Positions 1-10,230 are shown, numbered from the stretch's first letter. The stretch: 59,260 bases of DNA from Bacteroidales bacterium (GCA_027064095.1 JAMOQI010000015.1:1-59260); one strand, 5' to 3'. A program made the numbers and translations. The notes: generated by a model not told the origin, from the letters alone.

Positions 1-3000
1 GGCATCGGAGCTATTCAAACCATTTATTATACGTAAATTGATGGAACGCGGTATTGTGAAAACCGTTAAATCAGCTAAGAAAATTGTAGATAGAAAAGAT
101 CCTGTTGTTTGGGATATATTAGAAAGTGTATTGAAAGGACATCCGGTACTACTTAACCGTGCTCCTACGTTGCACCGATTGGGTATTCAGGCTTTTCAGC
201 CTAAGCTGATTGAAGGAAAAGCTATTCAATTACATCCACTTGCATGTTCTGCATTTAACGCGGATTTTGATGGTGACCAGATGGCGGTTCACGTGCCTCT
301 TAGTGATGCAGCAGTTTTAGAAGCTCAGATATTAATGCTTGCTTCTCATAATATTCTTAACCCTGCAAATGGTGCTCCTATTGCTGTACCATCTCAGGAT
401 ATGGTTTTAGGTCTGTATTATATGACTAAAGAACGCAGAAGTACTGCTGATGAAGTTGTAAAAGGAGAGGGAATGACTTTCTATTCACCTGAGGAATTAA
501 TTATTGCTTATAATGAGGGTGTACTTGATTTACACGCTATTATTAATATAAAAATTGTTGATCCTGACGGAACAGGTAATTTGGATGATATACAGATGAT
601 TAAGACTACTGTTGGTCGTGTTATTTTTAATCAAGTAGTACCATCTGAATATGGATACATAAATGAACTTTTAACTAAGAAATCTCTAAGAGATATCATC
701 GGTTCATTGTTAAAAAAAGTTGGCAATCACAAAACGGCTAATTTCCTTGATGATATCAAAAACTTAGGATATAGAATGGCTTACGATGGTGGTCTTTCAT
801 TTAATTTAGGAGATATTTTGATTCCTAAAGTTAAGGAAGAGATGATCAGAAAAGCCAATAATGATGTTGACGAAGTTAGAAATAACTACGAAATGGGATT
901 CATCACTGATAATGAGAGATATAATCAGATTATCGATATATGGACGCATACTAACTCAAGGTTAACTCAAACTTTGATGGAAGAGATTTCTACCGATAAC
1001 CAAGGATTTAATGCTGTATATATGATGCTTGATTCCGGTGCTAGGGGATCTAAAGAGCAGATACGTCAGCTTTCAGGAATGAGGGGATTGATGGCAAAAC
1101 CACAGAAATCAGGTGCTGCCGGAGCTGAAATTATTGAGAATCCTATCTTGTCTAACTTTAAGGAGGGATTATCGGTACTTGAATATTTTATTTCTACTCA
1201 CGGTGCTCGTAAAGGTTTGGCTGATACAGCATTGAAAACTGCCGATGCGGGTTATTTAACTCGTCGTTTGGTAGATGTAGCTCAAGATGTTATTATCTCT
1301 GAACGTGATTGTGGTACATTGAGAGGATTGGTTGTTACTCCATTGAAACGTAATGAAGAAATTGTAGAATCTCTTTATGACAGAATATTAGGTAGAGTTT
1401 GTTTACATGATATTAGCCATCCAATAACAGGAGAATTATTAGCTTCTTCCGGAGATCAACTTGATGAGGCCAAAGCTAGAGCAATTGATGATGCTCAAAT
1501 TGAATCAATAGAGATTCGTTCGGTACTTACTTGTGAGTCTAAGAAAGGTGTTTGTTCAAAATGTTATGGTAGAAACCTTGCTACAGGTCGTATGGTTCAA
1601 AAAGGAGAAGCTGTAGGTGTTATTGCTGCTCAATCTATTGGTGAGCCCGGTACTCAGTTGACATTACGTACTTTCCACGTTGGTGGTACAGCATCTAATG
1701 TTGCTATCACTTCTAGCATTATTGCTAAAAATGAGGGACGTATTGAAATGGACGAACTTAGATATGTAGATTATACTAATGCCGAAGGTGAAAGCTACAA
1801 AATAGTTGTTGGACGTTCTGCTGAAATGCGTGTTATTGATGAAAAGACAGGTGTCGTTCTGGCTACTCACCACATTCCTTATGGGTCAAATCTTTATTTT
1901 AGTGAAGGTGATACCTTATCTAAAGGAGATGTGATTTGTTCATGGGATCCTTATAATGCACAAATTATTGCAGATGTAAATGGAGAGATTGTCTACGAAA
2001 ATATTATTGAAGGACAAACATACCGTATAGAATCTAATGATCAAACAGGATATCAGGAGAAAGTAATTATAGAAACAAGACTTAAATCTAAAAATCCAAT
2101 TATTAAAGTTGTAGATAAGAAAGGTAATGTTCTTAAGCAGTATGATATTCCTGTAGATAGTAGAATAGTTGCTAATGAAGGAGACAAGATTATAGCAGGT
2201 AATACTATTGCTAAAATACCTAGAGCTATTGGTAAATCCGGTGATATTACTGGAGGTCTTCCTAGAGTAACTGAATTGTTTGAAGCACGTAACCCTTCTG
2301 ATCCTGCTATTGTTTCAGAGATTGATGGTGTTGTTTCTTTTGGACCAAAATTGAAGAGGGGTAATCGTGAGGTTATCATTACTTCAAAAACTGGAGAGCA
2401 AAAGAAATATTTAATTTCTACTTCTAAGCAGATTTTGGCACAGGAAAATGACTATGTAAAATCCGGAACTTCACTTTCTGAAGGTGCTATGACGCCAGCA
2501 AGTATACTTGCTATTAAAGGACCTACAAAGGTTCAAGAGTATATTGTAAATGAGGTTCAAGAGGTATATCGATTACAAGGTGTGAAAATTAATGATAAAC
2601 ACTTTGAGGTTATTGTTCGTCAGATGATGCGTAAGGTTGAGATTCTTGACCCGGGTGATACTCATTTCTTAGAAAATGAAGTTGTAAATAAAATTGACTT
2701 CATGGAAGAGAACGATGAAATCTATGGTAAAAGAGTTGTCGTGGATCCAGGTGATTCAGAGAATCTTAAGGCGGGACAGATTGTCAGTGCTCGTAAGCTT
2801 AGAGATGAGAATTCGAGTTTGAAGCGTCGTGATTTGAAAACTATTGAAAGTCGTGACGCTAAAGCTGCTACTGCTAACCAGATACTTCAAGGTATTACTA
2901 AGGCTTCATTACAGACTAAGAGTTTTATATCTGCAGCTTCATTCCAGGAAACAACTAAAGTACTTACCGACGCTTCATTAAGTGCTAAGAGAGATACTTT

Positions 3001-3163
3001 GGATGGATTGAAAGAGAATGTAATTGTTGGTCACAAAATACCTGCAGGTACAGGACTTAGAGAATATGATAAATTAATTGTTGGAAATAAATCTGAATTT
3101 GAAGCTATGCAGAACTTAAGTGTTGAAGATGTGGTTTCGGAAGAATTTAGTACCGAAGATTAA
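1..3163 (+). CDS. rpoC: DNA-directed RNA polymerase subunit beta' (C-terminal part, 5' truncated by window)
   Basis: This is the largest catalytic subunit of RNA polymerase. The reading frame is open from base 2, where it already encodes [12 protein letters not shown], a conserved RpoC segment, so the gene begins upstream of the window and the TTG at 38 is not its start. About 1,053 residues are present; the full-length protein in this phylum is roughly 1,400, so about a quarter is missing. The catalytic magnesium motif [12 protein letters not shown] is encoded near 257-295. A zinc-binding cluster ([19 protein letters not shown]) and the bridge-helix/trigger-loop neighbourhood ([21 protein letters not shown]) lie further on. 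A strong hairpin terminator follows, then a DUF3467 gene. The identification is certain. Confidence 0.98.
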   Translation, partial: ASELFKPFIIRKLMERGIVKTVKSAKKIVDRKDPVVWDILESVLKGHPVLLNRAPTLHRLGIQAFQPKLIEGKAIQLHPLACSAFNADFDGDQMAVHVPLSDAAVLEAQILMLASHNILNPANGAPIAVPSQDMVLGLYYMTKERRSTADEVVKGEGMTFYSPEELIIAYNEGVLDLHAIINIKIVDPDGTGNLDDIQMIKTTVGRVIFNQVVPSEYGYINELLTKKSLRDIIGSLLKKVGNHKTANFLDDIKNLGYRMAYDGGLSFNLGDILIPKVKEEMIRKANNDVDEVRNNYEMGFITDNERYNQIIDIWTHTNSRLTQTLMEEISTDNQGFNAVYMMLDSGARGSKEQIRQLSGMRGLMAKPQKSGAAGAEIIENPILSNFKEGLSVLEYFISTHGARKGLADTALKTADAGYLTRRLVDVAQDVIISERDCGTLRGLVVTPLKRNEEIVESLYDRILGRVCLHDISHPITGELLASSGDQLDEAKARAIDDAQIESIEIRSVLTCESKKGVCSKCYGRNLATGRMVQKGEAVGVIAAQSIGEPGTQLTLRTFHVGGTASNVAITSSIIAKNEGRIEMDELRYVDYTNAEGESYKIVVGRSAEMRVIDEKTGVVLATHHIPYGSNLYFSEGDTLSKGDVICSWDPYNAQIIADVNGEIVYENIIEGQTYRIESNDQTGYQEKVIIETRLKSKNPIIKVVDKKGNVLKQYDIPVDSRIVANEGDKIIAGNTIAKIPRAIGKSGDITGGLPRVTELFEARNPSDPAIVSEIDGVVSFGPKLKRGNREVIITSKTGEQKKYLISTSKQILAQENDYVKSGTSLSEGAMTPASILAIKGPTKVQEYIVNEVQEVYRLQGVKINDKHFEVIVRQMMRKVEILDPGDTHFLENEVVNKIDFMEENDEIYGKRVVVDPGDSENLKAGQIVSARKLRDENSSLKRRDLKTIESRDAKAATANQILQGITKASLQTKSFISAASFQETTKVLTDASLSAKRDTLDGLKENVIVGHKIPAGTGLREYDKLIVGNKSEFEAMQNLSVEDVVSEEFSTED

Positions 3164-3183
3164 TTAAAATATAAATGATATAA

Positions 3184-3213
3184 GAAAAGGTGCTTCGGTA
3201 CCTTTTCTTTTTT
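3184..3213 (+). terminator. Rho-independent terminator of rpoC
   Basis: A 10-bp stem (3184-3193 with 3198-3207, one G-T pair) is closed by a TTCG tetraloop and followed by six T. It lies 20 bases after the rpoC stop and just before the next gene, so DUF3467 may be expressed by read-through or from its own promoter. Confidence 0.9.
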
Positions 3214-3224
3214 AAAATATTTTT

Positions 3225-3539
3225 ATGGAAAACAAAAATCCTAATCAAGAAATTAATATTGAATTACCTGAGGATGTTGCTGAAGGTACTTATTCAAATT
3301 TAGCTATTATTACACATTCACATACTGAATTTGTAGTTGATTTTATTCGTATGATGCCGGGTGTGCCAAAGGCTAAAGTTAAATCAAGAATTGTGTTAAC
3401 ACCTCAACATGCAAAGAGATTAATGCGTGCTCTTATTGATAATGTAAAGAAATTTGAAAGTATGCATGGTGAAATAAAGGATATTGATGAAGGTATGGCT
3501 TTGCCTATGAATTTTGGTGGCCCTAATGCTCAAGCGTAA
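3225..3539 (+). CDS. DUF3467 family protein
   Basis: This 104-residue soluble protein has the family pattern: an acidic N-terminus, then YSNLAIITHSHTEFVVDF, the segment GVPKAKVKSRIVLTP, and a helix HAKRLMRALIDNVKKFE. The function of the family is unknown. It commonly sits directly after rpoC in Bacteroidota (established genome context), as here, with only a terminator hairpin between. No membrane segment or catalytic motif is visible. The ATG at 3225 follows the T-run of the rpoC terminator closely, leaving a very short leader. Confidence 0.88.
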   Translation: MENKNPNQEINIELPEDVAEGTYSNLAIITHSHTEFVVDFIRMMPGVPKAKVKSRIVLTPQHAKRLMRALIDNVKKFESMHGEIKDIDEGMALPMNFGGPNAQA

Positions 3540-3729
3540 GCGCGGAGTATTATTCTTTGAAAAGTGTTTTAGACTAATATATTCTTTAACTTGAATTGTG
3601 TTCTAGCATGCTCTTTATACATGATACATGGTTTTAGCTTTATGTATATGTATGACTTTAAAATTTGCCGTTAGTTTTTAATATTTCCAGGATTTTGCAA
3701 AACAATAGTTTCAGTCCGGAATAGATGGT

Positions 3730-5586
3730 TTAATCTAATTGTTCATAAATAGAGTTCTTGCTCTTAAACTCTGGAATTATTTCCTTAATTTTCTTAACTA
3801 TTTTCATGTTATCTTGATGGTCAATAAGGTTTAGAACTATTTCAATTTCTGAATTAATATTGTTAAATTCATATTCCCTGACTTTTGCAATCATTATCTT
3901 CTTGTGTTCGGTAGGTAAGGTGTTTTCATCATTTGCGAGTAATTCTTCATATAATTTTTCTCCTGGTCTTAAGCCAGTATAAATTATTTGAATGTCTTTG
4001 CCTACTTCCAATCCGGAAAGTTGAACCATTTTTTTTGCTAAATCTAAAATCTTAACAGACTTCCCCATATCAAAGACAAATATTTCTCCTCCATTACCCC
4101 TGTTTCCTGCTTCTAATACTAATTGACATGCTTCCGGTATCGTCATAAAGAATCTGGTAATATCAGGATGCGTAAGAGTAATTGGGCCTCCATTCTGGAT
4201 TTGTTTTGTAAATAATGGTATCACTGAGCCATTAGAACCTAACACATTCCCAAATCTTGTTGTGATAAAGGCTGTATTTGAGATTGAGTTTAAGGATTGT
4301 ACATAAATTTCTGCCAATCGTTTTGATGCTCCCATTACATTTGTTGGATTAACAGCTTTATCAGTGGAAACCATGATAAATTTATTAACATTGTATTTAT
4401 TAGCTAAATCAGCAATTATTTTAGTTCCATAAACATTAGTGTAAATAGCTTCACTTGGGTTGTTTTCCATAAGAGGTACATGCTTATAAGCTGCGGCATG
4501 GTATATAATATCTGGTTCAAATTCTATAAAAGCTTTTTCCATTCTGGCTTTATTTCTTACATCACCTACAACATACTCAATATTTTTATGTTGATATTTG
4601 CTTAGCTCCAAATCAATATGATAAAGAGGTGTTTCTCCAGAATCGATGATTATAATTTTCTTGGGTTGGAAATTAATTAGTTGCCTTGCTATTTCGCTAC
4701 CTATTGAGCCAGCACCTCCAGTAATCCAGACAATTTTACCATTAATTTCTTTAGCTATATTGTCATGGCTTAGGCGTATTTCATCTCTTTCGAGTAACTC
4801 AAGAATATTTATATTACGAATTTGATTTGCACTTAATTCTCCATTTATCCACTTTTGAACTGGGGGTACATATTGAATCTTACTTCCATATTTTATGGCT
4901 AATTCAGCAAGACTATTTTTCTTATTGATATCTACATTTTGGGCTGAAATTATTAATCTGTCAATTTTATTTTCAGCTAGCAATCTTTCTAGTTCTGAAG
5001 TTGGAAATATATTTATATTATCTATTTTTTTGCCGATTTTCTTTTTGTTATCATCTATTAATGCAATGATTTTATTTTTGCTTGATGCTCTTTTTAGTGC
5101 TTGAATAGTAATTAGTGATGCTTCACCTGCCCCAAAAATTATAAGTTGCTCGGAAGTTTGTGTAGGATTTTTCATCTCTGAGTATGTAGTTTTTACTAAT
5201 AGCCTAAATGCAATAAGTCCAATTGTTGATGCGATGAATTCAATAATAATTATTGCTCTCGGTATTAATATAATGTCTCTGAAATAGAAATATACCATAT
5301 CGAAAAGTGATAACGCAAGAGTTCCTGAAATTAATATTAAAAATACCCTGACAACATCTTGTATTTCCGTATACCTAATAATTCCGCTAAAGGATTTAGT
5401 ACTTAAAAATGTTATTAGCCTTACTAGTAAAAAAATACCTAAAGCTGAAGGTAACCTAATTAATTCACTTTGAGGAATAGAAAAATTAAACCGTAATAGG
5501 TAAGCTAATATTACTGCTATAAAAACAATAAATAAATCTATTAGTAAAATGATACTTCGCGGAGTGCTTCTATTATAATTTGCCAT
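3730..5586 (-). CDS. Membrane-bound nucleoside-diphosphate-sugar 4,6-dehydratase (PglF/WbpM/CapD family)
   Basis: The likely role is the first step in making modified UDP-GlcNAc-derived sugars for polysaccharide or glycan assembly at the inner membrane. Of 618 residues, four hydrophobic segments lie at about 11-30, 46-66, 80-100 and 108-130. A first Rossmann-like nucleotide-binding domain follows (IIFGAGEAS near 149). The catalytic NAD-binding domain starts at TGGAGSIGSE (289-298). STDKAVNP (407-414) and MGASKR (418-423) give the Ser-Met-Lys type active site of this family, where Met replaces the usual SDR Tyr. Length is normal for the family. It is a single gene here, with no glycan cluster beside it. 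A TAnnTTTG box lies just upstream. The exact sugar product is not deducible. Confidence 0.88.
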   Translation of the reverse strand: MANYNRSTPRSIILLIDLFIVFIAVILAYLLRFNFSIPQSELIRLPSALGIFLLVRLITFLSTKSFSGIIRYTEIQDVVRVFLILISGTLALSLFDMVYFYFRDIILIPRAIIIIEFIASTIGLIAFRLLVKTTYSEMKNPTQTSEQLIIFGAGEASLITIQALKRASSKNKIIALIDDNKKKIGKKIDNINIFPTSELERLLAENKIDRLIISAQNVDINKKNSLAELAIKYGSKIQYVPPVQKWINGELSANQIRNINILELLERDEIRLSHDNIAKEINGKIVWITGGAGSIGSEIARQLINFQPKKIIIIDSGETPLYHIDLELSKYQHKNIEYVVGDVRNKARMEKAFIEFEPDIIYHAAAYKHVPLMENNPSEAIYTNVYGTKIIADLANKYNVNKFIMVSTDKAVNPTNVMGASKRLAEIYVQSLNSISNTAFITTRFGNVLGSNGSVIPLFTKQIQNGGPITLTHPDITRFFMTIPEACQLVLEAGNRGNGGEIFVFDMGKSVKILDLAKKMVQLSGLEVGKDIQIIYTGLRPGEKLYEELLANDENTLPTEHKKIMIAKVREYEFNNINSEIEIVLNLIDHQDNMKIVKKIKEIIPEFKSKNSIYEQLD

Positions 5587-5608
5587 TTACTTATCTTTGT
5601 AAAGAATG

Positions 5609-5616
5609 CAAATTTA
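5609..5616 (-). promoter_or_regulatory. Bacteroidota -7 promoter element for the PglF-like gene
   Basis: On the minus strand this reads TAAATTTG, an exact match to TAnnTTTG, ending 22 bases before the ATG. No convincing -33 TTTG was found at the usual spacing. Confidence 0.5.
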
Positions 5617-5870
5617 ATTTATTTTTTTCTTAGTACTATAAAGTATTATTTTATCATTTAGTCTGATTCATAAAAGATGCCTTTTAAAATTATTATTATT
5701 GTATTCAATGATATAGAAAAGTTGCTTTTGTTTAATAATAAATGCATTAATAAAAAAATCAAACTATTTTGTTGGAAGATTGAATATATTTTTGTGAATA
5801 ATTTATTAAGTTATATATCAAAATAAATATAGTATTTTTGATAATGAAAATAAATTGATTTAATTTACTT

Positions 5871-7139
5871 ATGGTAGAAGACTTCCTTTATTATGTATGG
5901 CAATATAAAACTTATCAATTTCCTTTGACGACAGTCGATGGTCAAGAGATTAAAATAATAAGGCCGGGTATAAAGAATGATAATGCAGGACCTGATTTTA
6001 CTGAGGCTATTATACGGATTGGAGAAACACAATGGGCAGGAAGTATTGAGATGCATATAAAGTCTTCTGACTGGATGAAACATGGTCATAATAATAATGA
6101 TGCTTATGATTCGGTGATTCTACATGTTGTATATGAGCATGATATGGATATAAAGACCAATGGAGGTAATAAATTGGATGTACTTGAGCTGAAGGAAAGA
6201 ATTGCAAAAGGACAATATGCTAAATATAAAAAACTTATTTCTTCATCTAGTTGGATTCCGTGTTCAAATCAAATATCACAAGTGAATGATTTAACTATTT
6301 ATTCATGGTTAGATAGATTATTAGTGGAAAGGTTAGAAAATAAAACAGAGTACATAGAATCACTTTTGGTAGAATATTCTAATAATTGGGAACAAGTGTT
6401 TTATATTTCCTTGGCTCGAAATTTTGGGTTTAATACCAATTCTATTGGTTTTGAGCAATTGGCAAAATATACCCCTATAGAAGTTTTGGCTAGATATAAA
6501 GATAATATTTTTCAGTTGGAGGCTTTGCTTTTTGGCCAAGCAGATTTATTAAATTCTAAATTGAAAGATGATTATGTTCAAGAATTATTAAAAGAATATG
6601 AATTTTTGAAGAAAAAGCATAATCTTAATGCAATGTATTCATATCAGTGGAAGTTTATGAGAATGCGCCCTGTTAACTTTCCCACAGTACGTATTGCACA
6701 GTTTGCTCAACTTATTCACAAATCGAGTCATTTATTTTCAGTTTTTATAGAAACAGAGAAGCTTACGGAATTACAAAAGTTTTTTGATGTAAATGTCTCT
6801 CAATATTGGAAAGAGCATTATGTTTTAGGTAAAAAATCAAAGAAGGTGGAAAAAAGATTTGGTAAATCTTCTTTTGATTTGTTACTAATAAATACTTTGG
6901 TTCCTTTTTTATTTGTGTATGCAAATCATCATTATTCTGAAGAATTGAAAAGTAGAGCTCTAATATTTTTGCAACATACTAATGCTGAGAATAATATTAT
7001 AGTAAAAAGGTTTGCTAAAGAAGGTGTAGTGGCTCATCACGCTGCCCATAGTCAAGCATTGTTACAGCTAAAAAATAACTATTGCTCAAATATAAATTGT
7101 CTAAAATGTGCAATTGGGCTTCAGATAATTAGTAAATAA
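5871..7139 (+). CDS. DUF2851 family protein
   Basis: This 422-residue protein is of unknown function and is characteristic of Bacteroidota. The conserved N-terminal block is visible: GPDFTEAIIRI (40-50), WAGSIEMHIKSSDW (55-68), HGHNNN (71-76) and ILHVVYEHD (83-91). The C-terminus carries a Cys cluster (CSNINCLKC) that could bind metal. There is no signal peptide or membrane segment. The PD followed about 18 residues later by E-x-H recalls PD-(D/E)xK nuclease cores, but this is only inference. The ATG at 5871 precedes the conserved block by a few residues, as in the family. It is convergent with the potassium channel gene. Confidence 0.88.
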   Translation: MVEDFLYYVWQYKTYQFPLTTVDGQEIKIIRPGIKNDNAGPDFTEAIIRIGETQWAGSIEMHIKSSDWMKHGHNNNDAYDSVILHVVYEHDMDIKTNGGNKLDVLELKERIAKGQYAKYKKLISSSSWIPCSNQISQVNDLTIYSWLDRLLVERLENKTEYIESLLVEYSNNWEQVFYISLARNFGFNTNSIGFEQLAKYTPIEVLARYKDNIFQLEALLFGQADLLNSKLKDDYVQELLKEYEFLKKKHNLNAMYSYQWKFMRMRPVNFPTVRIAQFAQLIHKSSHLFSVFIETEKLTELQKFFDVNVSQYWKEHYVLGKKSKKVEKRFGKSSFDLLLINTLVPFLFVYANHHYSEELKSRALIFLQHTNAENNIIVKRFAKEGVVAHHAAHSQALLQLKNNYCSNINCLKCAIGLQIISK

Positions 7140-7205
7140 TGAAACCTCCAATTATCATGTTGAGTGATTTGTTTTGTTGTGGAAGATAGTAAGCATTGTA
7201 ACAAT

Positions 7206-7229
7206 CAATTTTGTTTATAAAACAAATTG
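7206..7229. terminator. Weak hairpin between convergent genes
   Basis: CAATTTTGTTT and AAACAAATTG pair over ten positions with one bulged T. The site lies between the DUF2851 stop and the channel gene stop. There is no long T-run, so its role as a shared terminator is uncertain. Confidence 0.35.
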
Positions 7230-7267
7230 TATTGAAGTGTTGTTAATTATGTATTTGATACCGTTCA

Positions 7268-8290
7268 TTATAAATGTAAAATATCCTTCATCTTTTTAAT
7301 TTGTGTAGGATTACCCATTACAAATAGTTTAGAGTTAGGAATAATCTTAGTGTCAGGAGTGGGGTTGGTGACAAACTTTCCATCAGCCGTCTTAAAACCT
7401 ACGATATTAGCACCAGAATTTGTTCTTATTCCTAATTCAAAAATAGATTGATTTATTAATTCTGGTGGTAAATCACTGCATTGTATCTCAACGAGATTTG
7501 TATCAGCACTACCACTTAAAGATATTTGCTCTAAAAAGTGCACTACATCAACTGAGTTAACCATTGCGGCCATATGAGAGCCTCCAACATATTCAGGCAT
7601 TACAACTTCATTGGCACCGGCTATTAATAATTTCTTTTCTGCAGAATCGGAAGTCGCCCTTGTAATGATTTGGATATTAGGATTTAGTGCTCTTGCAGAT
7701 ATTGTAATGAATAGATTATCAGCATCAAGAGGAAGTGTTAGCAAAATAGATTTTGCATATTTTATCCCCGCTTCAATAAGTATATCGTCGTCAGTAGCAT
7801 CTCCTTCAATGAATTGAATTTTACTGTTAAGGCTATTCATAATAATATTGTGATTTTTTTCTATTATGATAAAAGGGTTATTGCTTATAAGCAATTCCTC
7901 TGCGGCGCTACTACCATTGCGACCATATCCTACTATTACTGTATGATTTTTCATTTTCTTAAAAATGTTTTTATATCTATAACGGTGAATAAAATTACCT
8001 ATACCTCCTTCTACAAAATGAGATGTTATTACTGAAATACCATAAGCAAACGAAGCCCAACTAATAATAATAAGTATAATAGTAAATATTTTACCTCCTA
8101 CACTTAATATTTGAGCATCTGTATAACCAACTGTAGATATTGTGATTACACTCATGTATAAGGCGTCAATAAAGCTTAATCCTTCTACTAACATATAGCC
8201 AATGACACCAAAAATACTTATTCCTAGCATTAAAATAAAAGCATATCTGAGTTTGGCGTATCTAGCTATTTGTCCATATTCATTCTCCAT
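7268..8290 (-). CDS. Potassium channel with RCK/TrkA-N domain
   Basis: This is a predicted ligand-gated K+ channel of the MthK type, 340 residues. Two membrane segments (about 16-36 and 66-86) flank a pore loop whose filter reads TVGYTD (53-58) where TVGYGD is usual. A cytosolic RCK domain follows, with the nucleotide-binding motif VIVGYGRNGSSAAEE near residue 115. A TrkA-C-like domain ends the protein (SIFELGIRTNSGANIVGFK onward). It lies divergently from nfeD-floA, 98 bases apart. The substituted filter residue is the one oddity: the carbonyl-lining TVGY is intact, so K+ selectivity is still expected. Confidence 0.88.
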   Translation of the reverse strand: MENEYGQIARYAKLRYAFILMLGISIFGVIGYMLVEGLSFIDALYMSVITISTVGYTDAQILSVGGKIFTIILIIISWASFAYGISVITSHFVEGGIGNFIHRYRYKNIFKKMKNHTVIVGYGRNGSSAAEELLISNNPFIIIEKNHNIIMNSLNSKIQFIEGDATDDDILIEAGIKYAKSILLTLPLDADNLFITISARALNPNIQIITRATSDSAEKKLLIAGANEVVMPEYVGGSHMAAMVNSVDVVHFLEQISLSGSADTNLVEIQCSDLPPELINQSIFELGIRTNSGANIVGFKTADGKFVTNPTPDTKIIPNSKLFVMGNPTQIKKMKDILHL

Positions 8291-8388
8291 ATCAGTGTAA
8301 GGTATATTGCGATGTAAAATTAATAAAAAATCATATTGTTATTGTATAATAAATAAGTATCTTTATGGCTCTTTAAAATTACATACTT

Positions 8389-8874
8389 ATGTTTTGGTTT
8401 TTAATAGCTGGGATTGTTTTTATTGGGATGTTATTTGTGATAGCAGAGGTGCTTTTTGTGCCTGGAGGTATTCTAGGTATAGTTGGGGGGCTTTTGATAA
8501 TATTTGCTATTTATCTTCCTTACTATTATGAATTGGGATTGGGAGCTCATATTAATTTACTTATAGTATTAGCAGTATTGACAATTGGTTTAATTGTTTC
8601 CGTAAAATCAAAAACTTGGAGTAAAATATCTCTTAAAACAGATGTATCGTCTAAGGTTAGGGAGAATATTAGTGATAAATTTAGTATTGGGGATAAGGGT
8701 GTGAGCATCTCTCGCTTAACTCCTATGGGGCAAGCCAGATTTGGAGAACAAATGGCGGAAGTGAAATCTTATACGGGTTTTATTGACCCTCATACTGATA
8801 TTGAAATTATTGAAATTTATAATGATAAAATTATTGTTAAACCTATAAAATTACAAGATGAATCTATTATTTAG
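8389..8874 (+). CDS. NfeD-like membrane protein
   Basis: This 161-residue protein has hydrophobic segments at about 1-21, 23-45 and 52-72, then a cytosolic OB-fold NfeD domain ([19 protein letters not shown] to the C-terminus). NfeD proteins partner with SPFH/flotillin proteins in membrane microdomains. Its 3' end overlaps the floA start by 17 bases (8858-8874), so the two are translationally coupled. This is the short form, without the N-terminal serine-protease domain of long NfeD proteins. Confidence 0.88.
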   Translation: MFWFLIAGIVFIGMLFVIAEVLFVPGGILGIVGGLLIIFAIYLPYYYELGLGAHINLLIVLAVLTIGLIVSVKSKTWSKISLKTDVSSKVRENISDKFSIGDKGVSISRLTPMGQARFGEQMAEVKSYTGFIDPHTDIEIIEIYNDKIIVKPIKLQDESII

Positions 8875-9865
8875 TTTATTATCATCCTTGCCATCATCAA
8901 CAGGTGGCTTAATAGTATTTGCTGTGGCAGCAATAGTATTGCTTCTTTTATTGTTTTATCTGATTCCTGTTGCATTATGGTTTCAAGCCTTTGTTTCAGG
9001 TGTTCATATTAGCATAGTTCAATTAATTGCTATGAGATTTAGGAAAGTACCACCTTCAATTATTGTAAGTGCAATGATTACTTCAAAAAAAGCTGGTATT
9101 GGAATTGCCAGAGATGAGTTGGAAGCTCATTTTCTTGCCGGTGGACATGTGCAATTGGTTATTAATGCTTTGATATCTGCAGATAAGGCAAATATGGGCT
9201 TGTCATTTAATACTGCTACAGCTATTGATTTAGCAGGGAGAAATGTTCTTGAAGCTGTACAGATGTCGGTAAATCCTAAGGTTATTAATACACCTCCTGT
9301 TACTGCAGTGGCAAAAGATGGAATACAGTTGATAGCTAAAGCGCGAGTTACTGTTAGAGCAAATATTGAGCAGTTAGTTGGTGGAGCAGGAGAAGATACG
9401 GTATTGGCACGTATTGGTGAAGGTGTTGTTAGTTCAATTGGTTCTTCCGAAAACCATAAAATAGTTCTTGAAAATCCAGATGTTATATCTAAATTAGTAT
9501 TGGATAAAGGCTTGGATGCAGGTACCGCATTTGAGATACTATCTATTGATATTGCTGATATAGATATTGGAAAAAATATTGGTGCTGTATTGCAGATGGA
9601 TCAAGCTGAGGCTGATAAGAATATTGCTCAAGCAAGAGCAGAAGAAAGAAGAGCTATGGCTGTTGCATTAGAACAAGAGATGGTTGCAAAAGCACAGGAA
9701 GCACGTGCAAAAGTAATTGAAGCAGAGGCAGAAGTGCCAAAAGCTATGGCTGAAGCTTTTAGAAGTGGTAATATGGGAATTATGGATTATTATAAATTTA
9801 AAAATATCCAGGCTGATACTTCTATGCGTGATTCTATTGCTAAACCAAAAAATGGAAAAGAATAA
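8858..9865 (+). CDS. floA: Flotillin-like protein FloA
   Basis: This 335-residue membrane-microdomain scaffold has an N-terminal membrane hairpin (about 14-40, [15 protein letters not shown]) and the FloA signature [19 protein letters not shown]. An SPFH-like core follows ([22 protein letters not shown]), then an Ala/Glu-rich coiled-coil ([20 protein letters not shown] onward). Length agrees with the family. The start codon lies inside the nfeD-like gene. A repeat element (9881-10138) begins 15 bases after the stop, and no separate hairpin terminator precedes it. Confidence 0.95.
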   Translation: MNLLFSLLSSLPSSTGGLIVFAVAAIVLLLLLFYLIPVALWFQAFVSGVHISIVQLIAMRFRKVPPSIIVSAMITSKKAGIGIARDELEAHFLAGGHVQLVINALISADKANMGLSFNTATAIDLAGRNVLEAVQMSVNPKVINTPPVTAVAKDGIQLIAKARVTVRANIEQLVGGAGEDTVLARIGEGVVSSIGSSENHKIVLENPDVISKLVLDKGLDAGTAFEILSIDIADIDIGKNIGAVLQMDQAEADKNIAQARAEERRAMAVALEQEMVAKAQEARAKVIEAEAEVPKAMAEAFRSGNMGIMDYYKFKNIQADTSMRDSIAKPKNGKE

Positions 9866-9880
9866 AAGAGTAAAGGCATA

Positions 9881-10138
9881 TTAACCTACATTATTCATAC
9901 AAAAGTAAAGCGAATTGTATGAATAAGCAATGAGTGGGGTGCAATGCGCGAAAGCCCTTCTGAAATAAGTTCGGGACTGGCTGATTTAGAAAAACTCAAA
10001 TTTGGATATTTGAAAAATATCTATATTTATTAACCTCAGTTAGATATAAGCTTATTGTGAGTGAAATCTTATGTCGAACTGAGGTTGTTAGTTTTACTTT
10101 ATCGTCAGGATTATTTGTGAATAATTCGGATTAAAAAA
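9881..10138. repeat. Structured dispersed repeat, copy 1 (interrupted)
   Basis: Apart from an extra segment of roughly 57 bp (about 10032-10090), this stretch matches 15457-15659 at roughly 80 percent identity by eye. Shared landmarks include GTTCGGGAC, GGCTGATTTAG and AAATTTGGATATTT. It holds three stem-loops. H1 is a perfect 12-bp stem (9891-9902 with 9915-9926). H2 is a 7-bp stem with a 3-nt loop (10005-10021). H3 is an 8-bp stem around TGTG (10108-10127). It lies between convergent floA and crp and contains no plausible reading frame. Confidence 0.8.
10032..10086. repeat. Small palindromic element nested in repeat copy 1
   Basis: The arms 10032-10050 and 10068-10086 are inverted repeats (17 of 19 positions pair) around a 17-nt loop. 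The segment is absent at the equivalent place in repeat copy 2, so it looks like an insertion. Its right half resembles 10180-10230. Confidence 0.7.
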
Positions 10139-10162
10139 GAGAGATTCAACAATTTGAATCTC
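10131..10162 (-). terminator. Rho-independent terminator of the crp-type gene
   Basis: A perfect 9-bp stem (10141-10149 with 10154-10162, loop CAAT) is followed on the minus strand by TCTTTTTT. It is 65 bases past the regulator stop codon. Confidence 0.8.
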
Positions 10163-10179
10163 CCTTTCTGTGTTTTGTA

Positions 10180-10230
10180 TAGATTATATTATAAATCTGA
10201 GTAAAGCTTATGTTGAACTTAGCTTGTTAG
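10180..10230. repeat. Degenerate copy of the small palindromic element
   Basis: This segment is colinear with 10041-10091 over 51 bases without gaps. The right-hand 24 bases match at 21 positions. It runs into the TAA stop codon of the Crp-type gene (10227-10229). Confidence 0.5.

Noticed and set aside
38-43. Start codon of the first gene at TTG 38 or ATG 41
   Set aside because: The same frame is open to base 2 and already encodes conserved RpoC residues, so the gene is cut by the window edge.
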